Source of the DNA: Gambelia wislizenii
Taxonomy: Eukaryota; Chordata; Lepidosauria; Squamata; Crotaphytidae
Assembly: GCA_030847615.1 (NCBI GenBank)
Contig: JAUMIR010000005.1
Span: forward strand, 240,784,645 to 240,848,644
Reading direction: 5' to 3'
Length of the DNA stretch: 64,000 nt
Under the pieces are notes generated by a model that ran no database searches, was not told the DNA's origin, and saw nothing but the letters and a program-made list of their open reading frames with translations. Shown in pieces: positions 42,157-53,650 of the stretch. The translations under genes and the position numbers were made by a program. The number at the start of each line of letters is the position of its first letter. The first letter of the stretch is position 1.

Positions 42157-42702
42157 GGGCTGTCTAAATGGTGAAAGTACCCCCCCAATGGAATGTTAGG
42201 AGAATCCTAGCTGTCTTAATGAGATTCCGTATCATATCACCTCATTTGGAAGGAGGGGGGCCAAAAACGTCAAAAACTCCAAAGGAAAAGCGTCCGCAGC
42301 TTTTCCTGGAGTTTTTAAAAACAGTGAGGGGGTGCTCATTCCTCCTCTTTGGGACAAACGGTTCACTTTGAATTGCTTTCCCATAGGAGAGGAAGTGCTA
42401 ACTGATTGGCCCGATGAGCATGGGGGTGGGTCTTGCTAACAGGGCAAGTGCCTAGAGTCCCCATGTTGATTTTTCACCTTAGCCTGGCTAGCCACTTGGA
42501 GAGGGAGGTGGGGTGTGACATTCCTTTCCAGCCTCAGAGAATAGAAAGGGATGGTAGCCCCTTCACCTCCCCTGCCTCCACACAAGAGGGCATGCAAAGT
42601 TTTTGGGGGCTGTAAGACCCATTAAGACAAGTTGCAGCTGCTGTGACTTGCTTTAACTGTGGATCACTCTGGGTTTTGGGGGCTCATATAGGTAGGCCCT
42701 AA
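42157..42702 (+). mobile_element. hAT-like non-autonomous element, family B, copy 2
   Basis: Left end GGGGCTGTCTAAATGGTG, right end inverted CATATAGGTAGGCCCT. Internal AGGAGGGGGGCCAAAAACGT, CGCAGCTTTTCCTGGAG and CCATGTTGATTTTTCACC. The left-flanking GGAGATTATCAGATGCATCA at 42077 is a separate TIR relic. Confidence 0.6.
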
Positions 42703-42704
42703 GT

Positions 42705-43555
42705 ACATAAATAAAATCAGTATGTATGTAAATTCCATTGAACCAATGGAATCTACTCTAGCTTGGATTACAAATTGATTTAGACCCATGCCTTTTCTAG
42801 AAGTTACTGAAAGTAGATATTGTTCTTTTCAAGAAATGAAAATATGAAGAATTACTTTTCCATTCTACAGTTACTACTTTGGGGATTTGGTAGTAGAACA
42901 ACAGCCAATTTCCCCCCTCCCCCCCAAATAACTTTCCAAGCTCTTTATGAATCCACTCTTATTGTCAACACATCTTCAAAAAAAAAAAAACATTTTGAGT
43001 GATAAACATGTCACAAGAAGATGAGCTGATATTGGGTTTCCTTATTAAGATGTACCTGTTTGAAAAGCTGGGGTCTTCAGTCCATTTAAAAGTCTCCCTT
43101 GAGACAGCACAGAGAAGCTTAGCTAAGCCACACTGACTTTTTCCAGAGCTTAAGACTGTAAAGCATCGATGGACAGACAAAGCATTGTTGCTAGTGAATG
43201 TGTTTGGGGCTATTAGAAGGACTAGGAGGAAAGCTTACTGAGAATTAGAGGTCCTTCGCCAGGAACCTATTGCTAAGCCCTTGATTAATGTATTGTACTG
43301 CCTGCTCTTTTGACAGCAATTTCACCGGCTTTCATTTCAGAAAAGTCATGCAGATAACAGTATATAAAGAGCTGCTGGGAAGCTTTGCACAGCAGTTAGA
43401 ATTATAGTTTCCCAGGATCATTTAAGAAGATTTCTATATGACCCCTGCAGCCTGAAAGTTGTTTGGATTAAGAAGAAACAAGTCTGAGTCCATTCCTGCA
43501 ATCACCGACTCATCACAATGCAGAATTTCAGGAATGATCTGGATTTGATGGTTAT
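42705..43555. other. Mostly unique DNA
   Basis: A C-run near 42914-42926 and an A-run at 42978-42990. No repeat family or gene recognised. Confidence 0.45.
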
Positions 43556-43562
43556 ACTCTGG

Positions 43563-44138
43563 GGACTTTATCAGACCAGCCAAATACAGCGTCACAAGGA
43601 CCCCTAATGATCGCGAAAGGGTGCGCACACCAGACAACATCACCCTTTTGTGATCATGTAAAGTCAAAAAGGCATCCTATTTTATTGACTGGCCAAGCCA
43701 ACAATAGATCTGTTGCAGTGCTCTTTTGCCGGCATTGCTGGTGTTTGAAACCTCACACCATTGTACTCATGTGAATACAGCATCAATGCACAAACACTTC
43801 CAGGTGAGATTATGACAACCAGGTAGGGGATGCTCTTTTTGTGACCCTCCCATGTACTTGGGGCTCTATAAGTGTGTTTTTGTGCTTTGCTGTACTCTGT
43901 GTGTGTGTGTTTTTTTCCTTCAATTTTTAAATTTCCCATGCTAGCATCTTCTCATGAGAATCCGCAAGATTTCAACCCAGGAAGTAAACAGAGCTCCGTT
44001 TGTGCTCCATTACTGCCGGGGAAGCCTCATGGATGCTGCTCAAGGTAAGTGTGGTAGAGGGGGTTCTTTAGCTGGCATAAAAACACCAGAATTTATGCCG
44101 GCAAAAGAACATTAATGTGGGATGGTCTGATAAAGTCC
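43563..44138 (+). mobile_element. Non-autonomous DNA element, GGACTTTATCAGACC ends (576 bp)
   Basis: Left end GGACTTTATCAGACCAGCCA, right end inverted GATGGTCTGATAAAGTCC, flanked by TGG on both sides (43560-43562, 44139-44141). Same length and layout as 35035-35610. Short frames within are non-coding. Confidence 0.8.
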
Positions 44139-44239
44139 TGGATCCAATTGTGACTTGTATTTATTTGAAAAAGTAGATATAGTACTCACTTTCATTTGAC
44201 TTAATCCAACCCATGCCTTGAGATCAACATCTGAGACCC

Positions 44240-44370
44240 TGCTCCACATGAAAGCAGGTAGTTACTTGGGAGCAGGCCTTTTTAGTAGCAGCTTCCCTGA
44301 TAGAGAATGCCCTCCCCAAAGAGGTCTGTCCACCCCCTCCAACATTTCATAGATGAAAACTGGGCACAAG
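44240..44370 (+). mobile_element. L2 LINE ORF fragment
   Basis: Translation near 44265-44330 gives AFLVAASLIENALPKEVCPP, the L2 C-terminal block. Short and truncated on both sides. Confidence 0.55.
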
Positions 44371-44579
44371 TGGCCAAGCAACCTAAGAGTGTGGTCAAAA
44401 GAGCAAAAGTTATTAATGAGGAAGAACACACGAGCTAGGCAAGGTTGTAGCAGTTGCCTTTTCTTGAGCCTACTGGGAAGGGCAAGATTCTGCCCCATCC
44501 TCGCTTCTCCTCCCTGTTGAGTTAATTGAGTGGAAACTCTGAACTTGCACTTTGAGCTCAGTTTGCAGCAACTGAGATA

Positions 44580-44990
44580 AGCTGAGAAAAAAGGTGGAAA
44601 GGCAGAGGGAAGGAAAGAAACTGGGACATTTTAAAAGCAGCTGAAAAAATTGGGATGAGAGAGGAAGAATAGGGACTGCTCCTGCCAAATTGAGACAGTT
44701 GGAGGATATGATTTGCATCTATAAGTTACTAGTGAGAAATGAAGGAATGATTTTAAAACTGTACAACTCTAAACCATAATTTAAAGATTGGAAGTGGAGC
44801 TGTAACTAATTCCCTTTTAAAAGTAACTTTCCAAGCTCTGATCTGAGTTGCTGACAGGTTCATTTGTTCTGTTGCTTCTGGCTTTTACTTTATTTTAACC
44901 CCAGCTTTCTCCCAATATGGGACGCAGGACAGCTCAGGTGATGATTTTTTAAAAGTTTAAAAGCAATTAAATAAGTTAGCCTGTAAAAAT
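44580..44990 (-). repeat. Dispersed repeat G with L2-like tail, copy 2
   Basis: Inverted match to 35840-36440 lacking the MITE: CTATAAGTTACTAGTGAGAA, CCTTTTAAAAGTAACTTTCC, TCTGAGTTGCTGACAGGTTC, CCAGCTTTCTCCCAATATGG. The empty site of the MITE falls at about 44721-44727. Confidence 0.75.
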
Positions 44991-45059
44991 AGTACTCACT
45001 TAAAGCAGTTTAAAAGTATTTAAAATGAACAATACACACACACCCTTAAAAAAGGACAC

Positions 45060-45240
45060 TTCTACAGGAACCACTTACTAATCAAAGGTCTCCCTAAATA
45101 AAAGGTCTTTGCCTGCCAGCAGAAAGGGGGCCAATAGAGCCTTCCATGGGAGGGAATTGCATAGTGTTGGAGCAACCACCAATAAGGCCCTTTCAAAGGT
45201 CCCTATCAGGTGTTTTACATTTTTGTGGTGCTATTAGATA
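45060..45240 (-). mobile_element. L2-like LINE fragment
   Basis: Plus-strand CCATGGGAGGGAATTGCATA and GGAGCAACCACCAATAAGGC is the reverse of the L2 region seen in other copies. Stops throughout. Confidence 0.4.
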
Positions 45241-45589
45241 ATTTTACTTTTCTGAGATGTCTGTGTGGGTGCTTGTGTCTGTTTTCTCATGATGCCTGTC
45301 AAAAGCTCTGCTTCTTTTAATTAAGAGGCGGGAATCATGTGGCCCTATAAATTGTTGGACTATAAATTTCAGAAGCCCTAACCAGCATAGTCAATGATGA
45401 GGATTCTGGAAATTGCAACCCAGTAAGTTCTGGAAAGCTACATGATACCCACTCTTGTTTAACTCCTCTTTTTTTTTTTACTTGATGGTTTTAAAATCAT
45501 TTTTATTATTATTCTGATAATGATTAATTTCTATGAGTGCTGTATTTTATTGTACATGAGAGCTGCTGGACATAAGGTAGTGACTATGG

Positions 45590-45905
45590 CTGGCATCCTG
45601 TTGAGCAGATAAGAACATGTAAGCTGGATCTATGCATTGGTAACTATTTGGTATTCATGTTTATGACAGTGGCACTATGGCCATGATCACACACACACCC
45701 CCAATCTACCTTAACAGCCAGCAGCCACATTGAGTGATTCAGATCCATTCTGCTGGCAACTGGGCTTCTACAGAAGGAAATTTCAAGCCCCTCCCACCAG
45801 TGATCTGCAGTGCAACAATCAGAAGCAGGACTCCTATCACAACTCCTTGGTGCACTACAGATCACTGATGAAAGGGGGTTGGAAATATCTTACAGTGCTC
45901 CAGTC
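45590..45905 (+). repeat. Dispersed repeat C, copy 1
   Basis: AACTATTTGGTATTCATGTT, CCTTAACAGCCAGCAGCCAC and TCTGCTGGC match 48985-49170, and CAACAATCAGAAGCAGGACT matches 49232-49255 inverted. Probably a relative of the palindrome at 49099-49318. Confidence 0.6.
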
Positions 45906-46132
45906 ACTATCACAACAGACCTCCATTGCTCTAACTATATCTTACTATGCTAGATATCATCGTTGTGCTCATTCTCACAATGTGCAATGGCTAGTGAAAT
46001 GGGCCTTGCACTAGCACATTTACATTTTTGGATATATGGCCAACTGGCAGCAATTCTCCTTTTGTGGAAAAAATCACCAGAATAATGCAACAGGATGAAA
46101 CTTTCAAAATACCCAGCCTTACCATTTTCATC

Positions 46133-46265
46133 TATAGCAGAGCTGGCCAGTTTGTGAAACTCTGGTTGTTGCTGGAGGGTCTGGATAGAGTTGCAAATTC
46201 CCTCACCCCTAGATAGCATAGCCAGAAATGAAGGATGATGGGAACTGCGGGCTGTGAGGGCTTCT
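46133..46265. mobile_element. Palindromic MITE (ATGATGGGAACTG type)
   Basis: GCAGAGCTGGCCAGTTTG, TAGATAGCATAGCCAGAAAT and GATGATGGGAACTGCGGGCT follow the layout of 22822-22950. Ends imprecise. Confidence 0.45.
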
Positions 46266-46520
46266 ACCTATCCCTTCTAGATGCCCTTGTGTTTCCTATA
46301 TGAGACTGTTTGTCTAATCCTCCCACTGGATGCCTCCACCCTTGAAACACTGCTGCCACCACAGACACCATGTGTCTGAATCAACCAATCGCACTCTTGT
46401 AGGATTCCCAGAGGCACATGTGTACAGTACAAAAAAATTTATTAAACAGAAGTTCAACATACAGCTAAAAATTCCTTTTTAAAAAACATCTAAATCCTAA
46501 TTGTCTCTGACTAACTACAT

Positions 46521-46836
46521 TATGATCCCTATATCCACAGGGGATATGTTCCAGGACTTACCATGGAAACACAAAATGTCAGATAATTGTGAACCCTATT
46601 GAAATGAATGACTACCAACTCAAGTATACTATAGAGTTGTGCTGGAGGACCTAGAACAAAACCTCTCTAGTCATTTTCTAGGTCCTATAGCACAACTCTA
46701 TAGTCAACTTCTGGTGAAAGCATACCATAGAATTGCACTGGAGGATCTAGAAAATACTACCTAGAGATAACATATTTTTTCAGACGTGGGTAAGTGAAAC
46801 TGTGGTTATCAGTCCCATGGATACAGGGATCAAACA
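46521..46836 (+). mobile_element. Tigger-like MITE
   Basis: GATCCCTATATCCACAGGGG at the left and CCATGGATACAGGGATCAAA at the right are inverted. The middle holds an inner hairpin, CTATAGAGTTGTGCTGGAGG against the later CACAACTCTATAG. Same subfamily as 18241 and 55394. Confidence 0.65.
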
Positions 46837-46839
46837 GTA

Positions 46840-47362
46840 CTTCAGACTCATAGCTTTCACTCATATACTTAACATCAACACTCACATCTCTCTCTGTGAC
46901 TCTGATATACACACCAGTCTTTTAAAAATCCCACCAGATATTCAGCCAGTCACCCCAGCCTTTCCACACACTCCCTCCCTCCAACAGCTCACTTACCTTA
47001 TTACATTACTATACACTACATACAGTTTATACCTTACCTTAATTTATCTAATAAACACAACATTTTTCATGTAACTCCAGAACATCACACAGCCGAACAA
47101 TAACTGGAGGGCCACAGACAGCTCATCCCCTGTTATTAAGTATTAGCAGTTTTCGAACCAGAAGAGTGTCTTTCCTGATAGCAACAAAACTACTTATCCC
47201 TGATCTGCAGGAATAGAGGAACTGATGACTGCTGCCTAGATGTGAATGAGAGTTATTTCTCTCACTTTCTTTTAATATAGCCTATTAGCAAAAGAATATT
47301 CCATTTGCATTTAGAAAATATGTAACAGATATCCTTGATTGTTTGTATTCTCATTCTCATCT

Positions 47363-47414
<52 letters not shown>

Positions 47415-48980
47415 GGCTGAAAAGATAGAGGTAGAAAACGTGGCATCTGGAATTGGTACATGACATTTACAAATCAAATTGGATCTGATTTTTCCCCTCC
47501 AGAAGTAAAAACCCCCATCATAAAAAACAGTTTGACCAGGCTAGTTCCCATGGTTTTAATTAATAATACTGAACAGAACAAAGCAATCTCACCCTTTAAA
47601 AAAAGAAATCCCATCAGCCCTTGAGAATGGGAAGGGAGAAGGAATTCATGCCACTAGAAGAGATATGATAATCTAATTTTGTGATGAGAAATAAATATCC
47701 TTACTTCTGTACTCCCCCTTCCTTCTTCTGTGCCTATCTGGAAACTAATGGTCCCCTACTGCAAACTGTTTTGGTTGGATCATGTAATGGCCACCAAGAA
47801 ATTGAGTTGTGAGGAAAATGACCCTATCAATTTAGTATCTGAGAATGTCTTTTAAGGGAAGACTGAAGAACTGGACAGTGACTGCTGATGGTACCTCTGA
47901 AAGAGTGTTACACAATAAATCAAGGGAGTTCTTTTCAGAAGGCAACTTTGTACAAATGCCTGATAGCACTAAAATGAAATCTCTCTCTTTTTTTAAAAAA
48001 AAATGTATTTATTTATTTTTTCAGAGACTTACAATCCCACAGGAACTTCATCTATGCTGGATAGCATCGTATGCTGCACGAAATAGGTTTTTGAGGCTGC
48101 AATACCTCGCTTTACCTCAGTCCTCAATTTTTGGTAAACAAAAGAGGCAATCAGCAGTGCCTCTGCTCTTGTGATGAGAGTCAGCAATTATTGTTTCCCT
48201 GGACAACATGACCACTTTGACACAGGGGAAGCATGGTGAGTGAAATTGGACGTTTTGGTCCAGTCAGTCTGACTGGTGTGATGTGTGCATTGGCACATCT
48301 TCAATAGGAGGAACGGGTGCTACTCAGAACCTCTTTATTCTGTGCACATGGCAAGTCATTTCCCATAAAGTGATGAGCTGCACTCTGTGACATGTACTGG
48401 AGATGTATTATGCAGTGTTGGCAGGCCTGGTGGGCACTTTTTAAAAATGCCAGCCACTGGTGGGTGTTTCACCAGATCACATCTTTGACTATAAGCAACA
48501 GCCAGATCAGGAAAACTAGGCACAGAGAGGCTGAACCCAACAAGGAACATGAAAAGAGACCGTAAGCTAAGAGCCAGGAGAAATTGATGGCTCCCATGTT
48601 ACTGGGGCAACCCCATGTTACTGGGGCTCCCATGTTACACCCATGAGTTTAGTCTAAACTTTGAAGGACCTATCCAATTTACCAAACCCAAAATAGGTTG
48701 AACACTTTGGGCAGTTCATTTAAAGTGCCTGCACATACCCCTGTCCAAGAGTGCACAACTACTAGGAGTCGGGGGGGGGGGGTTCAGCCCCAGGCCCTTT
48801 TAGGGACTGCACCATCTTCTGGCCAACTGGAAGTGACCAGAAGATCACACTTACAAAACAAAAAAGCATTTCAGGAATTTTATTTTTTCCTGTAATATGT
48901 GGGCTGACACACCTTGCCTTAGAGAAGAATTGCACCTAGCATCATTACTGTTGCTGTTGCTCTTGTTGCTGCTGCTGCTG
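46840..48980. other. Mostly unique DNA with one microsatellite
   Basis: (GA)n of about 38 bases at 47372-47409 and a G-run at 48772-48781. An AT-rich block near 47995-48020. Open frames such as 47845-48174 show no domain. No gene recognised. Confidence 0.45.
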
Positions 48981-48984
48981 CTGT

Positions 48985-49170
48985 TGCCTGGCATACTATA
49001 GAGCAGTTAAGAATACATAAGCTAGACTTATGCATTCGAAACTATTTGGTATTCATGTTTACAATAATGGCACTCTTGCAACAATTGCAAATGCCTCCCC
49101 CTAAACCTACCTTAATAGCCAGCAGCCACAACTAGTGATGGAAGTCTGTTCTGCTGGCGATCGGGGCACA
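48985..49170 (+). repeat. Dispersed repeat C, copy 2
   Basis: Matches 45600-45760 (AACTATTTGGTATTCATGTT, CCTTAATAGCCAGCAGCCAC). A (CTG)n-like run GCTGCTGCTGCTGCTG lies at 48967-48983 just before it. Confidence 0.6.
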
Positions 49171-49318
49171 GGAGGATGGTGTTTCCAGCCCTGTCCTGAC
49201 CGCAATATGCAGTGAGCTGAGGAGCTATCATAGGGATCCTGCTTCTGATTGTCACACTGTACTACATTGATGGCAGAACAGATCTCCATCACAGCTGCTA
49301 GTGTTTAAGGTAGGTTTG
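49099..49318. mobile_element. Palindromic MITE (about 220 bp)
   Basis: CCCCTAAACCTACCTTAATA with GCCAGCAGCCACA, TGATGGAAGTCTGTTCTGC on the left pairs with GCAGAACAGATCTCCATCA, CAGCTGCTAGTG, TTAAGGTAGGTTTGGGG on the right. No coding capacity; superfamily unknown. Confidence 0.65.
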
Positions 49319-49359
49319 GGGAGTCAAGTCAGGAGATGATATATAGTATTTTTAACTAC

Positions 49360-49952
49360 AAATATTATCAGACTAGCATCTAATAATGCTGTAATTCCAT
49401 GAATGAAGACAGCAGGAACATCGTGGCATTATAACACTTATTATCACATGAAGCTGTAATCACATGAAAAAATGCCACAGAATTATCACACAGAGACCAC
49501 TAGCACTTTAAGAATGAGAGTTTACTTTCCCAATTTAGCATGGGCAAGACTTTGGCAGTTCTCATGAGAAACCGTGAGTGTGCTTGTAAGTCTAAAAACA
49601 CCTACATTAACAAACAAAATGAACACACAAGCATTGAAAGACACTTAAAAACTTGCAGTAAAATGGGGAGTGTCCCATACCTAGTTTTCGCATTCTCACC
49701 CAGAAGTGTTCTGGCGGGGTCTGCCATTGATGTTGTAATCACACCAGCAGAATGGAGCACAGTTTCTCATACCAATAATACCATGGAAGAAAAACACCAT
49801 GGGATATCAATTTGTGGCTTGGCCCACTAATAAAAAGAATGCCTTTTTCACAGCAGCAAAATGCAAGGAGGAGGATGTTGTGCAATAGGGGAGCCCTTTT
49901 GTGGTATCCTGTCAGCATTATCACACCATATTTGCCACGTCTGATAATCTCC
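49360..49952 (-). mobile_element. Non-autonomous DNA element, TATCAGAC-type ends (593 bp)
   Basis: Left end AAATATTATCAGACTAGCA (first bases decayed), right end inverted GCCACGTCTGATAATCTCC. TAC (49357-49359) and TAT (49953-49955) flank it. Internal TCTCACCCAGAAGTGTTCTG, TCTGCCATTGATG parallel 6036-6620. Confidence 0.62.
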
Positions 49953-49956
49953 TATA

Positions 49957-50585
49957 TGCGGCTCATGGGCTATACAGTTCTTACCTTGGCCCTAGTTCCT
50001 GCTTGTCACAACAGGAAAACCAAAGGCAGAAACTGACTGAGAGGTAGTGGAGTGCTGGGCTCTAGCCAAAGGACTTCCTCCATCAAGCCTCTCTGCTGTT
50101 CAGGAAATGAGTGGAAACTAGAAAGGTGTGACCCAAGCGGGGGGAAAAAGCCCATTTAGCATCAGTGTTTAAATTTGACCATCCTTCATTACATGAGCAG
50201 AGAGAGTTTGGTTCTAAGTTGCATGACGAGCCTATCACAAGCTTCCACTGCACAAGTTTCTCCAACAATAGATGTGGAGGGCTGTGAAGCCAAGAGCTGC
50301 AGTGCAACAGCAGAGGCAGAATAAAAAGGCACAGGACCACTCTTTTGTCTCCATCATGGGAAGGAGAACATACGAACTGAAATGTCTGATCAGGCTTCTT
50401 TTCTCAAAGTTAATTGCCTTGTGGGAGCTCTCCAAAGTGCTACAACTGTAGCCTGACTCCACCTTAACATACAAGGCAACTCTATTCCAAGTGAAAGAAA
50501 TGGTGAAACAGAGCCAGGATAGGATATCATAAAAACATTGAGTTCCCAAAACAGAGGAGATCATTTACCCATTTTCATCATTAGG
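49957..50585. other. No recognised feature
   Basis: Unique-looking DNA. No repeat family, exon or RNA recognised. Confidence 0.45.
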
Positions 50586-50589
50586 TTTA

Positions 50590-50962
50590 TGGCCACGGGT
50601 CAGCGTAAGAGGGGCGCTCCAAAAAAGCGATACAAAGATGCCCTGAAACACCATCTCAGGCTCGGCCAAATTGATCACCAACAGTGGTCCGCCCTGGCCT
50701 CACATCCGGAGGCATGGAGACGCACTATCCACAATGCTGCAGCCTTATTTGAGAACTCACGCCGAACAAGTCTTGAAGAGAAACGACAACGCAGAAAGAA
50801 TCACAACCCAAAAATATCACCCAAGGAGACCTTCTGCTGTGCTTTTTCCAACCGGACTTGTTTATCTCGGATTGGCCTTTTTAGTCATCAGCGCACTTGC
50901 AGAAAGCGTGGGATGAGTCCTTCCTGAATCTTCGTTTGTGAGGAAAAGCCAGAGAGAGAGAT
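50590..50962 (+). mobile_element. Zinc-finger LINE, copy 3
   Basis: Only the last ~110 codons and the 3' end. The frame is fully open (50538-50927) from PKKRYKDALKHHLRLGQIDH through LASHPEAWRRTIHNAAALFE to the finger, whose second cysteine is serine (CAFSNRTCLSRIG). The stem-loop is weakened (TTCGTTTGTGAGGA) and the tail is (AG)5. TTAGG at 50581-50585 and 50963-50967 may be the target duplication, with 7 extra bases at the 5' junction. Confidence 0.82.
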
Positions 50963-51009
50963 TTAGGACCATAAGGCATGCTGCCTCATGTATTATTTCC
51001 CCTAACAAT

Positions 51010-51012
51010 TTC

Positions 51013-51060
<48 letters not shown>

Positions 51061-51062
51061 TT
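51010..51062. repeat. (TTTC)n microsatellite
   Basis: About 13 near-perfect TTTC/TTCT units. Confidence 0.92.
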
Positions 51063-51267
51063 TAAGAAAAGATCATGATGGTACCATATTTACAATCTGC
51101 AGAAAAAGACAGGTGCAGGGCAAAGGGACATCTTAACACTTTCCCCCAGCATATTCTGCTACTAGCAATTGCTCTCAAGGTTCCTTTGCTCACAGAAGAA
51201 AATATATCTGGAAAACATATTTGTATATCTTTTCTCTCTCAGAGGAAAAAAAATAGCTGGGAGTCTA

Positions 51268-51853
51268 TCTAGGCTGCATCAATAAGAGTATAATGTCTAG
51301 ATCAAGGGAAGTGATAGTACCACTCCATTTGGCTTTGGTTAGACCTCACCTGGAATACTGTGTCCCGTTCTGGGCACCACAATTCAAGAAGGATATTGAC
51401 AAGCTGGAATGTGTCCAGAGGAGGGTGACCAAAATGGTGAAAGGACTGGAAACCATGCACTATGAGGAGCAGCTTAGGGAGCTGGGTATGTTTAGCCTGG
51501 AAAACAGAAGGTTAAGGGGTGACATGATAGCCATGTTTAAATATTTGAAGGGACATCATATTGAAGATGGAGCAAACTTGTTTTCTGCTGCTCCAGAGAC
51601 AAGGATGCAGAGCAATGAACTCAAACTACAGGAAAAGAGATTCTACCTAAACACTAGGAAGAACTTCCTGACAGTAAGCGCTGCTCAGCAGTGGAATACA
51701 CCGCCTGGGAGTGTGGTGGAGTTTCCTTCTTTGGAGGTGTTTAAACAGAGTCTGAATGGCCATCATGTCAGGAGTGCTTTGATTGTGTATTCCTGCATGA
51801 CAGAGGGTTGGATTAGATGGCCCTTGTGGTCTCTTCCAATTCTATGATTCTGT
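51268..51853 (+). mobile_element. CR1 copy h
   Basis: Plus-strand 3' end of the older CR1 subfamily with an open 184-codon frame (51293-51847): [80 protein letters not shown], then SLEVFKQSLNG. It ends ATTCTATGATTC. It provides the undisturbed reference for the nest at 31393-32562. Confidence 0.9.
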
Positions 51854-51859
51854 AAAAGA

Positions 51860-52580
51860 GGTCACTTAGTAAAAGCAAGTGGATACAGGGAGGGGTTGAA
51901 GAAACCTTTCTCCTTACTCTGCTATTCAACTATACTTTGCCAAGAAGTAAAATAATAAAATAAGCAAAATATATACAGTAGAAACCATTATGGGTACTGG
52001 AGCAATGTGTGCAGATTTTGAGTTCATTTTTTTTTTAACTAGAGTTCTGTGTTCATCAAATTTCTTTATATTTGGAACAGGGAAATAGGAGAAAACAAAT
52101 TAAATAAATGCATCCATCCAGGCCTGGGATGGGCGAGTCTTAAAAATCTGGACTAGAATCAATGGCCAGAATCCTGTTGGGGACTTATGTCTTTGTAAGT
52201 GGACTTATGTCTGCAGAAATTAGAATTGGGCAATTGCCATATCCAATAAAAGGCTGCTGCTATGTTACTGTGTAGGGGAGCCAGCAAAGTGACCAGTGTG
52301 TATTGGGACCCATGCACAATGGGGCCAATATGCATTGGGAACAATGTGTATATGTCCCCTTGTGCATTTGTCTTGTTGTGCATCTGGATAGTAGCTATGG
52401 AGTGCCGACGTGCATAAAGACACTTTCCAGAGTCCTATTATGCATTCTCACAATGTACTAACAGAGTTCCTTAGTGCCTCTACTACTTAGCTAAGTATAC
52501 ATAAAGTTGTGGAACATACACCATGGTAGAAGATTCTATCTGGTCATATTAATGCAAAATTTGGGAGAGGGGAGGTTGCC
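51860..52580. other. No recognised feature
   Basis: AT-rich DNA without a recognised repeat or gene. Repeated short phrases around GTGCATTGGGACC at 52290-52345 suggest minor local duplication. Confidence 0.45.
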
Positions 52581-52585
52581 ACCTC

Positions 52586-52740
52586 CAGCATGGCATAGTG
52601 GTTTGAGTGTTGGACTACAAATCTGGAGACTAGGGTTCGAATCCCTGCTCAACCATGAAAACCCACTGGGTGACCTTGAGCATGTCACATTCTCTCAGTC
52701 CTCAGAAAACGCTGTGATAGGGCTTTGGACATATCACAAG
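52586..52740 (+). mobile_element. tRNA-derived SINE (Sauria-like), tail lost
   Basis: The RNA polymerase III boxes are visible: box A TGGCATAGTGG at 52591-52601 and a perfect box B GGTTCGAATCC at 52634-52644, followed by CACTGGGTGACCTTGAGCAT and CTCTCAGTCCTCAG. Same family as 10545 on the other strand. The BovB-like tail is missing. Confidence 0.8.
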
Positions 52741-52867
52741 AAGACATGACTCTTTAGAAAAAGCAATGAAGTTTGGCAAGGTAGAAGGCTTTAGGAAAAG
52801 TGGAAGATTCCATTGCACATGGATAGATTCAATCAAGGAAAGCTTTGGCCCAGTGTTTGCAAGACCT

Positions 52868-53120
52868 GAGCCCTGGTGGCGCAGTGGTTAAATGCCAGTA
52901 CTGCAAGTCACCACGTTGCAAGTTCAATTCCAGCGGGCTCCAAGGTTCACTCAGCCTTCCATCCTTTCGTAGGTCAGTAAAATGAGTACCCAGCTTGTGG
53001 GGGCAATTAGCTAACACACATTGGAAACTGCTTAATGCAGTGTAGATGTATAAATTGCTATTGCTTAAAACAATTTTTAAGCCAATCTGATAGCCTTGTG
53101 GCTGAAGAGCGGGGTATAAA
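52868..53120 (+). mobile_element. tRNA-derived SINE (GAGCCCTGGTGGCGCAGTGG type)
   Basis: Complete copy: GAGCCCTGGTGGCGCAGTGG, GTTCAATTCCAGCGGGC, CATCCTTTCGTAGGTCAGTA, GGGGGCAATTAGCTAACACA, ending GAAGAGCGGGGTATAAAT. A/T-rich tail to 53132. Good reference sequence for the family. Confidence 0.87.
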
Positions 53121-53392
53121 TTTAAAAAAAGAAGACTTGGGGCTCAGCTACATGGCAGTTTTTAGTCCAAGAAGATGTAAGAAATCGAGAATTTGATTCT
53201 GTCACCCACTGTACCCATGATTTGTCACGGATACTAAAGCATCTCAGATTTGTTGTTTACACGAATCCACGAAAATGTGCCCATTCCTCCTGCCTCCCTG
53301 CTTCTAGGACCAAGTGCTGTTCTCTCCGGGATCCCCATCGGCTGCAGCGGCTTCTAGGACCAAGGGCCCTTTCCTCCTGCCTCTCCACTACT

Positions 53393-53650
53393 TTTCCTTC
53401 CAATAGAAATCAATTCTTTAAATGCTTTCTGGCCCACCCTGCTTCTCCCCCACTTCTTTTCCTTCCAATAGAAAGCAATGCTTTAGGTGCATTCTTTCCT
53501 ACCCCACTTTCCCCCACTTCTTTTCCTTCCAATAGAAAGCAATGCTTTAAGTGCATTCTGTCCCACCCCAGTTCTCCCCCCACTTCTTTTCATTCCAATA
53601 GAAAGCAATACTTAAAGTTCTTTCTGTCCCACCACACTTCTTCCATCCCA
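53393..53650. repeat. 65-bp minisatellite, four units
   Basis: CCTTCCAATAGAAA recurs with CAATAG at 53401, 53466, 53530 and 53596 (spacing 64-66). Each unit holds AGCAATGCTTTAAGTGCATT-like and CCCCCACTTCTTTTCC-like parts. The 149-codon frame over it (53222-53671) is a product of this repetition. Confidence 0.88.

Noticed and set aside
52591..52644. tRNA gene suggested by perfect A and B boxes
   Set aside because: No acceptor stem or cloverleaf; the sequence continues into the SINE core.
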